This document shows, in pieces, positions 58,064-64,000 of a stretch of 64,000 nucleotides of DNA. The stretch's first letter is position 1; each line of letters begins with the position of its first letter. The notes beneath the pieces are model-generated. The model searched no databases. It was not told the origin of the DNA and saw nothing but the letters and a program-made list of their open reading frames with translations. The position numbers and the translations under genes are program-made. Where the stretch lies: the NCBI GenBank assembly GCA_016215705.1, contig JACRIR010000229.1, forward strand, positions 1 through 64,000. The letters are read 5' to 3'. Source of the stretch: Candidatus Poribacteria bacterium. GTDB taxonomy: Bacteria; Abyssobacteria; SURF-5.

Positions 58064-58767
58064 CGGGGTCCTCCAAACAGCAGATTCCGAATTGATCCCA
58101 CCGCCGCATCCGCAACATGGCCCAGCCCGTGTTTGCCGAATTCGATCAGTCTCAGCGGATTCGCAACTACTTCGACACGTCCGGCCTTGACTGCCTCGAG
58201 TATCGAGTCGGGGTCTTTTTCGGCGTCGACCAGGGAATAGGCCGCGCCGAATTTCTCAAGATGGTGACAATCCGAAGTGCAGAGAAGCGGCAGCCCGTAT
58301 TTTGCTGCGACTCGAACCGCAAACGCATTGAAATTTATGCGGCTATGGTAGAACCATGAATACTCGATTGCATCGAAGACGTCTATGTTTTTCCGCACAA
58401 GCCACATAAGGGAGGCAAAGTCGGGGAAATAGGGGTGCGGGGCAACTACCATGTTGAAAGGGGTTCGGAGGCGTCTGATGTCATTGAAAGTACGGGCGTT
58501 GAGGATATCGTCGTGCGCGTTCACTATCAGCACATGTTTTCCTTGGATAGTCTTTTCGATGCCCGGAATGAGCACGACGCCGCGCTCACGCGCATAATCC
58601 CGCAAATGGTCGTCGAAAGATATTCCATTGTGGTTCGTGATGCTTATAGCGTCGAAGCCCAGATGATGAGCCTTGTCGAGAAGCTCGTGGCTTGTGTGCT
58701 CGATAAGCTCTTGTGGATCATCTGCGGTATGAGTGTGGAGGTCGATTTTTAGGAGATCTTTGCGCAT
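58060..58767 (-). CDS. PHP-domain metal-dependent phosphoesterase
   Basis: 235-residue PHP-fold protein. Metal ligands are visible in IDLHTHTADDP, ISITNHNG, APHPY and CTSDCHH, as in HisK/YciV-type phosphoesterases. The start is the ATG at 58767 (MRKDLLKIDLHTH). The frame is open far upstream but that part is antisense to the kinase-like gene. The substrate is unknown. It overlaps the STN-domain gene by four bases and is divergent from the pseudokinase operon. Confidence 0.85.
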   Translation of the reverse strand: MRKDLLKIDLHTHTADDPQELIEHTSHELLDKAHHLGFDAISITNHNGISFDDHLRDYARERGVVLIPGIEKTIQGKHVLIVNAHDDILNARTFNDIRRLRTPFNMVVAPHPYFPDFASLMWLVRKNIDVFDAIEYSWFYHSRINFNAFAVRVAAKYGLPLLCTSDCHHLEKFGAAYSLVDAEKDPDSILEAVKAGRVEVVANPLRLIEFGKHGLGHVADAAVGSIRNLLFGGPR

Positions 58768-58815
58768 CGTTGATTCGATTTTAGTGATATCCGCCGGTTT
58801 TGTCAATCGAGCACG

Positions 58816-58844
58816 TTGACTTTTATAATTCGCAGAAATATAAT
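58816..58844 (+). promoter_or_regulatory. Sigma-70 promoter for the pseudokinase-Clp operon
   Basis: TTGACT, 17-bp spacer, TATAAT, 31 bp upstream of ATG 58876. Confidence 0.78.
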
Positions 58845-58875
58845 TGCATTTGAAACTGGCTACATGGAGGCGTCG

Positions 58876-61071
58876 ATGTTCGAAGTCGGTCAGACGGTTG
58901 AGAATCAATATCTCGTCCTGGAGAGATACCGTGGCAGGCGGTGGACTCTCTACACCGTGCTCGATCGCATCTCGGAGAACGTCTTTACCGTGAAGAGGCC
59001 TTCGGAAAGCCTCAGATCCGACGCTTTCTCTGCCGCTCTTTTCAGGGAGAGGGCGAAGACCTGGATAAACGTCGGGGAATGCGACGAGATTGCCAAAGCA
59101 TACCTGATCAAGGATTTCGATGGAATCCCCCATCTTTTTGTCGAGTATATTGACGGCCCCACTCTTGCGGACGTCCTGAATTTGAGTCCGGGCAAGCCGC
59201 TGCCCGTTAATCAGATTATCGGCCTCATGAAAGAACTCGCCAACGGCATGCGATTCCTTCATACAGCGAGGCTTCCCGGGGAATCGATCGGTGTGATTCA
59301 TGGCGTGTTAACTCCTCGTAATATTCTTACGATTGCGGGAAATATCAAGATAACGGACGTCGGCCTTTCCATATCCATGCAACAACGTGCAGATGCAAGC
59401 GCCGGATCCCTACCTGACAGGATTCATTACATGGCGCCGGAACAAATCGAGGACCCGCAAAGAGCCGACCGGCTGACCGATATTTACTCCTTCGGCGCTG
59501 TCATGTATGAGGCCGCAACCGGCGCTCCGCCGACGATAAACGTACGACGCGGAGACCCGTTGATCGAAGCTGTGCGGCTCGATCCAGTTTCTCCGAGTTT
59601 GAGAAATCGATCGTGTCCGCAATGGTTGGAGGAAACCATTCTCAAGTGCATGGCCCGGAAGCCCGAGAACCGGTTTCAAAGTATTGACCAGATCATCTCG
59701 CTGGTGAATGACCTTGCAGGAAATGAAGGGATTCCGCAGGTCTCCCCGGATGACAAGGGCGAATCAGAGGAGGCCTCGAGGGTGGCCCGCGTGCGGGGCG
59801 TGGCCAAGAAGGAATCGCGTCGTCTCGACCACTACTATCTCGGAGTCGAGCATGTCATGATAGGTCTGCTCAATGAAGAAGAGAGCGTTGTAGTAAGTTG
59901 TCTGGGCGACATGGTGACTGCCGATCAGGTGCTTGAGAAGATGCTCTCGCGCCTCCCCAAAGGCGAAGGCCCCTGGTATTGGGACGGAATTCGAAAGACT
60001 CCCCGTTATGAGCGCGTAATGAAGCTCGCCCGAAAAATAAGACGCGCATATTCACCCAGTGACCGGATGCTTCCGCAGCACCTTCTCCTCGCAATACTGG
60101 AGGAAGGACGGAGCATCCCGGTTCGCGTTCTGCGCGAGTTGGGAGTTGACGTGGGGACCGTGGCCGAAAACCTCAAGCGAGAGATAATGCGAAGGCGTCC
60201 CGCAATCGTCGTCCCCGACTCGGGAATTCCCGGCGCGCGCTTCGCCGGCGTGGTTCCATGCACGACCGATGTCCCCTATTGTGTCCCGTTTGTCGGCCGC
60301 AGATCCGAATTAGAGAGGACACGGGACTTGCTCCTGAATGACAGGAAAGGGGTCTTGCTTGTAGGTGATGCCGGAGTGGGAAAAACGGCGCTCGTGCATG
60401 AGTTGGCATGTGTCGCGTCAGACGGCGCGCCTGCTCTCGAACCGGGACTCACCGGCATTTTTCAACTCCGACTCGCCGCCTTGCTCGCCGGCTCGGCCGA
60501 TGGAGAGCAGGCGCTCAGTTACCTGGGTGAAATGCTTGACGGCATCGTCGGCGCGCATGCGATTCTACTGATTGAGGATATCCCGACGCTTCTCGGCCTC
60601 GATATCAAGATGCCTGCCCGGGGCGCTGCAGAAATTCTAGGTGACTACATTTTATCGAAGGGACTATTGGTCGTCGCAAGCGCCCTGCCCTCAGGATATG
60701 CCTTCTGCGAATCCAATTATCCGGAATTGGTGGCGCGCCTCGAGATAGTTAACCTGCGCGAGCCCTCGTTCGAGGAAATGCTTGAGATGCTGGCGGCGGC
60801 GAAAAGAAGGTTTGAGCTCGAGCACTCAGTCAACATCTCCGATGACGCGCTTGCGGCGGTTCTGAGAGCTTCAGAAATATTTGTGTCAGGAAGCGCTCTT
60901 CCCGGAAAAGCATTTGAGCTTCTCGATCGCATCTGCGCCGCGCGGGCATGCACAAGAGCCTCCGGAGGAGCGCTTGAACAGGAAACAATCACCGCCGCGT
61001 GCGTTGAAGGCGCGTTCTCCGACGGCGACAAGCAAGCGTCTCAAAATGAAGATTGGGTGCTGAATACATGA
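58876..61071 (+). CDS. Pseudokinase-ClpN-AAA+ fusion protein
   Basis: 731-residue multidomain protein. Residues 1-280 are a Ser/Thr kinase fold: the ATP Lys40 (FTVKRP), the DFG-like DVG at 161-163 and an APE motif are kept. The catalytic HRDLKPxN reads HGVLTPRN (142-149), so the catalytic Asp is missing and it is a likely pseudokinase. Residues 303-435 are a Clp N-domain pair. Residues 472-690 are a ClpB-D1-like AAA+ domain with Walker A GDAGVGKT (497-504) and Walker B LLIED. The pore loop KYRG and Arg-finger pair of ClpB are not evident. ATG 58876 follows GGAGG. FHA and B-box genes follow. Confidence 0.85.
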   Translation: MFEVGQTVENQYLVLERYRGRRWTLYTVLDRISENVFTVKRPSESLRSDAFSAALFRERAKTWINVGECDEIAKAYLIKDFDGIPHLFVEYIDGPTLADVLNLSPGKPLPVNQIIGLMKELANGMRFLHTARLPGESIGVIHGVLTPRNILTIAGNIKITDVGLSISMQQRADASAGSLPDRIHYMAPEQIEDPQRADRLTDIYSFGAVMYEAATGAPPTINVRRGDPLIEAVRLDPVSPSLRNRSCPQWLEETILKCMARKPENRFQSIDQIISLVNDLAGNEGIPQVSPDDKGESEEASRVARVRGVAKKESRRLDHYYLGVEHVMIGLLNEEESVVVSCLGDMVTADQVLEKMLSRLPKGEGPWYWDGIRKTPRYERVMKLARKIRRAYSPSDRMLPQHLLLAILEEGRSIPVRVLRELGVDVGTVAENLKREIMRRRPAIVVPDSGIPGARFAGVVPCTTDVPYCVPFVGRRSELERTRDLLLNDRKGVLLVGDAGVGKTALVHELACVASDGAPALEPGLTGIFQLRLAALLAGSADGEQALSYLGEMLDGIVGAHAILLIEDIPTLLGLDIKMPARGAAEILGDYILSKGLLVVASALPSGYAFCESNYPELVARLEIVNLREPSFEEMLEMLAAAKRRFELEHSVNISDDALAAVLRASEIFVSGSALPGKAFELLDRICAARACTRASGGALEQETITAACVEGAFSDGDKQASQNEDWVLNT

Positions 61072-61436
61072 AGGCGCCCGAAATAAACAGAGCCCATAGA
61101 GCAAAAGAACCTGTCTCCGGAAAATTCGTCATCGAGGTCATGAATGGTCCTGAAGACGGGCGAACTACGGTTTGCGACCAAATGCCGATCACCATCGGGA
61201 GAGCAACAGACAACGCTGTGCATCTTCCGTATGATCATCTCATCTCCCGACACCACGCTCGACTTGTTGAGGCGGAGGGCAAGATGATGGTCTGCGACCT
61301 CAAGAGCACTAATGGCACATTCGTCGGAAGCAGGCGCGTCCACGGCAAAATTGTCATAGAGCGCGGGAAGCTCTTCCGTGTGGGCGCCACTCTGCTCTGC
61401 ATGAGATCGGGTGAGGCTGAGTCCACGGACAAGTGA
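61068..61436 (+). CDS. FHA-domain protein
   Basis: 122-residue protein made almost entirely of one forkhead-associated domain, which binds phosphothreonine. The signature is complete: ITIGRATDNAVHL, ISRHHARL and DLKSTNGTFV. The ATG overlaps the pseudokinase-Clp stop (ATGA), so translation is coupled and the two likely work together. Since that kinase is predicted to be inactive, the phosphorylated target must come from elsewhere, or the FHA may bind without phosphate. Confidence 0.92.
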   Translation: MKAPEINRAHRAKEPVSGKFVIEVMNGPEDGRTTVCDQMPITIGRATDNAVHLPYDHLISRHHARLVEAEGKMMVCDLKSTNGTFVGSRRVHGKIVIERGKLFRVGATLLCMRSGEAESTDK

Positions 61437-61451
61437 TAGGGTGTGACGCGC

Positions 61452-63323
61452 ATGGGGACTAAGGACCACGGCGCCGGCGGACGAGATCATGTTAGGCCGC
61501 GGAGAAAACTGCCCTGTGTCAACCATCCGAAAACTCCCGCCGCAGCTCGCTGCCAGGTTTGCGGGAATCCGATATGCTCTCAGTGTCTCACTTCGTACGA
61601 GGGCGCGCAGATTTGCAGCAGCCAATGCTGGAACGCGAGGGTAACGAGCGAATCCGCTACGGCAGCCACTGAGGAAAAGGCGCGCCGCAGAAAGAAGGAG
61701 AAAGTTGCGGATCGCGCGGTGACCATAGTATTGTTGAGCGCATTCATTATCATAGTGGCCGTCGCCGGGATTTTCGCTTACGTCAAGCTCTCGAATCATG
61801 CCGGAGAGAAGATTTGGGAGTACTCCGATTCAGCCGGATACCTTTCTTTTTCCATTCAGCCGGATTCAAACACACTCTTTCTCCTGTCAAGGGACAAGCT
61901 CGAGGCAATCCACTCGCTTACGGGCAGAAGTACGTGGAGCGTCAAACTGCCCGAGAGGGTGAGCTCACCGAGAATATTCATAATTGATGATGATCGATGC
62001 CTACTGAGTCTCAAGAACAAGGTGCTCTTGTGCGGTTCGGCTCAGGCCACTCCCATGTGGGTGTATTCGGCCCCTCAACCTTTCATGTCCGCCCGGCCGG
62101 TTTTCTTTGATAACCGTCTCTATTCGGCAAGCTCCGCAGGCGGATATCCCACCTTCTATTCAGGGGAAGATTCTGATTACTTCGACAGAGACTACTACTA
62201 TCTCGAAGAGGATTTTGACTCCGAGGAAGGGGAGGACCTTTCCGTGTCGTGGAGGAAGAGGAGCCAGGGCCAGGACAAAGAAGAAAAGAAAGCATCGACC
62301 GTCAGCTCCGTCGATATGACTTCCGGTGCGCAATTGTGGAAAACCGAACTGGAAGACCGCAGAGTCGGCGGCCTGATGGCTGATAAGGACTATGTCTATG
62401 TTGTCGCATATGATTTCGACGATGACTTGCGAAGCAGATACCGGTTACAAGCGGAAGATACCAAGTCCGGCGCTGAACAGCAGGCTGGATCGGACGAACA
62501 AGTCGGAAGCGCTCAACTCTGGGCCTTGAATGCTGCGACCGGAAAAGCCGAATGGAAACTGGAGGGCGGAGGAGGCTTCGTCATTCCTCCAATGATGAGC
62601 GGGGAAGGCATCGTCTTTTCGACCGAAAAAAATATCTACTTGATCTCGGCGAGCGGGCAAATCAAATGGACTTATCCGATCCCGGACAAACTCATCAGCT
62701 CGTTTCAACCTTACACGGATAAACTGTTTGTGTCAACGAGTGACGGCTTCCTTTTTTGCCTCGATCTCGCAACCGGACAGAAGAAATGGATGACTGAAAT
62801 CGGGGATGATCCCGGCAGGATCGTCGTTTCGCCTCCGCTGCTTTATGTCTCCGGCTTGGCCAGGAGAGAGGAGGTCGAACGCAAGGTGATTCCAACGAAA
62901 CGGTGGCAAGGCTCAGAGGACCTGCTGAAAAAGGCCCTCAAACCTTCCGGCCCGACGTATGAAAAGATTCTCCTCGGCATTGACATCGAGAGCGGCCAAA
63001 CACGCGTGTCAATACCCAAGATCACCGGCAATTTTGCACACGGGGGCGGCGTGCTCTATGCGCTTCGCTATTTCGAATGGATGCAGTTCCTCGATGCGAG
63101 CGCCGATCCTACTCAATTATCAAAGACTGTCTCAAACCTCGGCGCCTATGATGCCTTGAGCGGCGAGAAGATTTGGGAGACTGCGATAGAGGGATACGCC
63201 TCGAACCTCAGTTTGGGAAAGAACGCTGTTTTCATTACTGCGCGTTTTCAGGAAGTCAGTCTGGCCGCCGACCAGGGCAATAAGATAATACCAACTCGCT
63301 TGATAGGTATTTCCCTCCAATAG
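61452..63323 (+). CDS. Membrane-anchored PQQ-repeat beta-propeller with N-terminal B-box zinc finger
   Basis: About 623 residues. A cytoplasmic B-box-like zinc finger (CVNHPKTPAAARCQVCGNPI, then CSQC ... SSQC, residues 22-60) precedes a basic stretch (ARRRKKEK) and one transmembrane helix (about 88-112). The extracytoplasmic remainder consists of PQQ-type blades such as LWALNAATGKAEWKLEGGGG and FCLDLATGQKKW, with an acidic Tyr-rich insert near 240-270. GTG 61443 is an alternative start. It follows the FHA gene by a few bases, placing a zinc finger and a propeller in one signalling or quality-control operon. Confidence 0.82.
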   Translation: MGTKDHGAGGRDHVRPRRKLPCVNHPKTPAAARCQVCGNPICSQCLTSYEGAQICSSQCWNARVTSESATAATEEKARRRKKEKVADRAVTIVLLSAFIIIVAVAGIFAYVKLSNHAGEKIWEYSDSAGYLSFSIQPDSNTLFLLSRDKLEAIHSLTGRSTWSVKLPERVSSPRIFIIDDDRCLLSLKNKVLLCGSAQATPMWVYSAPQPFMSARPVFFDNRLYSASSAGGYPTFYSGEDSDYFDRDYYYLEEDFDSEEGEDLSVSWRKRSQGQDKEEKKASTVSSVDMTSGAQLWKTELEDRRVGGLMADKDYVYVVAYDFDDDLRSRYRLQAEDTKSGAEQQAGSDEQVGSAQLWALNAATGKAEWKLEGGGGFVIPPMMSGEGIVFSTEKNIYLISASGQIKWTYPIPDKLISSFQPYTDKLFVSTSDGFLFCLDLATGQKKWMTEIGDDPGRIVVSPPLLYVSGLARREEVERKVIPTKRWQGSEDLLKKALKPSGPTYEKILLGIDIESGQTRVSIPKITGNFAHGGGVLYALRYFEWMQFLDASADPTQLSKTVSNLGAYDALSGEKIWETAIEGYASNLSLGKNAVFITARFQEVSLAADQGNKIIPTRLIGISLQ

Positions 63324-63331
63324 GGTGTTCC

Positions 63332-64000
63332 ATGCGTCTTCCGGAAAGTGGTGGGCCAATCACCAACCGCATCGTTGACCTGCTCGGAAACTCAATCGAG
63401 CTTACTACCGAGTATTGCTGCAAGTACCACCCCCGCAAGAATGCCACTTCCATGTGTGAATGTTGCGGAGCAGACCTCTGCTCCGATTGCTCAAACATCC
63501 GCACACGTCGAGTGGTCTGCTCCAAATGCATGAGCACGCTTGACAAGACGTTCTCCGGAATGGGACCGGCTTCGTTGTTTACGCGCGTATTCACCCATCC
63601 TTTTGCCATAGCGCTCGTCCTGATCTCAATCCTCGGCTACCTTCTTTTCAGCTTTGGTCAAACCCATCGAAAGGGGCTGCTCAGAGGCGCTTCTGCGGCT
63701 GTTGACGCCTCCGAAGAACAACTCCGCCTGAAAATGCTTCTCTATGCTCAGAAGGCGGAAAGAGTCGAAACACATGCCGACGCCCTGCGCGAGGAGGGCC
63801 GTCTTGGAGAAGCCAACCGTGACTGTGACCGCGCAAGAACGATCTACGAAATGTTGACCCAGGAGGCAACCGGCAGGTGGGAGCACAACATCGTTACGCT
63901 TGCCCGCGCGCGGCTCCTGGAAAAGATGGGGGAACACTCATACGCCGAGGGCCTCTACAGGAGTCTGGCCAACATGCCGGAGCCCGACAAGACGTACGCG
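63332..64000 (+). CDS. B-box zinc finger membrane protein with TPR-like tail, partial at right edge
   Basis: An open frame of 223 codons runs from ATG 63332 to the end of the window without a stop. It has an N-terminal B-box-like zinc finger (CCKYHPRKNATSMCECCGAD, then LCSDCSN ... VCSKC), one transmembrane helix (about residues 89-108, FAIALVLISILGYLLF) and a helical, TPR-like region (about 125-223). The N-terminal layout repeats that of the preceding PQQ gene, suggesting a paired membrane complex. The gene begins eight bases after the PQQ gene stops and continues beyond the window. Confidence 0.78.
   Translation, partial: MRLPESGGPITNRIVDLLGNSIELTTEYCCKYHPRKNATSMCECCGADLCSDCSNIRTRRVVCSKCMSTLDKTFSGMGPASLFTRVFTHPFAIALVLISILGYLLFSFGQTHRKGLLRGASAAVDASEEQLRLKMLLYAQKAERVETHADALREEGRLGEANRDCDRARTIYEMLTQEATGRWEHNIVTLARARLLEKMGEHSYAEGLYRSLANMPEPDKTYA

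Noticed and set aside
58768-59301. Upstream extension of the PHP gene by 178 codons
   Set aside because: It is antisense to the pseudokinase start and promoter. MRKDLLKIDLHTH at 58767 is the natural PHP start.

Overview
The window looks like chromosomal DNA of a Gram-negative (diderm), probably anaerobic bacterium of moderately high GC. A type II secretion system, outer-membrane porins, an AlgE-like export barrel and lipoprotein/signal-peptide genes imply an outer membrane. A glycyl radical enzyme, 2-hydroxyacyl-CoA dehydratase subunits, acyl-CoA dehydrogenases and a fumarate-reductase-like flavoprotein imply oxygen-sensitive CoA-ester metabolism. No rRNA or tRNA gene was seen, so I do not assign a phylum; an uncultured lineage is likely but unproven.

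Layout. 0.2-6 kb: ispG-proS-valS housekeeping block. 6-9 kb: a zinc-ribbon protein, a PfkB kinase and a CDP-alcohol phosphatidyltransferase. 8.8-12.6 kb: porin, c-type cytochrome lipoprotein and alginate-export-like barrel. 12.7-14.7 kb: DUF1573 protein and a PilZ (c-di-GMP) protein. 15-19.5 kb: TetR regulator, glycyl radical enzyme, and its activase, whose reading frame is cut by an in-frame TAA. 19.9-36.3 kb: a type II secretion locus, gspC-D-E-F-G-H-I-J-K-L-M, followed by two further GspE/PilB-like ATPases. 36.3-37.7 kb: an AT-rich stretch with DnaA boxes and a dnaA-like gene lacking domains I-II. 38-40.4 kb: low-molecular-weight tyrosine phosphatase and PolX. 40.4-43.3 kb: ArsR regulator and two HgdB/HgdC-like dehydratase subunits. 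43.8-45.3 kb, minus strand: a probable RiPP locus with a radical SAM/SPASM enzyme, a 78-residue Cys-rich protein and a 20-residue Cys-rich peptide. 45.5-52.2 kb: acyl-CoA dehydrogenases with a MerR regulator, then TetR and a divergent flavoprotein plus [2Fe-2S] protein. 52.5-58.8 kb: racemase, ATC-hydrolase-like protein, RND exporter with its TetR, a secretin-N-like periplasmic protein and a PHP phosphoesterase. 58.8-64 kb: an unusual operon starting with a pseudokinase-ClpN-AAA fusion, followed by an FHA protein and two B-box/membrane proteins, the last running off the right edge.

Intergenic DNA is packed with at least seven unrelated palindromic repeat families, named A-H here. The most frequent (B) is a perfect or near-perfect hairpin around GGGGACACGATG/CATCGTGTCCCC. 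It occurs about eleven times, twice nested at the same junction inside family A. One repeat (D) lies inside gspJ and supplies most of its prepilin leader. Several promoters match the sigma-70 consensus closely, and four regulator genes have palindromic operators beside them, so local transcription logic can be read from sequence.

The strongest candidates for undescribed biology are the Cys-rich peptide/radical SAM locus, the pseudokinase-Clp/FHA/B-box operon, the domain-I-less DnaA with adjacent DnaA boxes, and the interrupted glycyl-radical activase.
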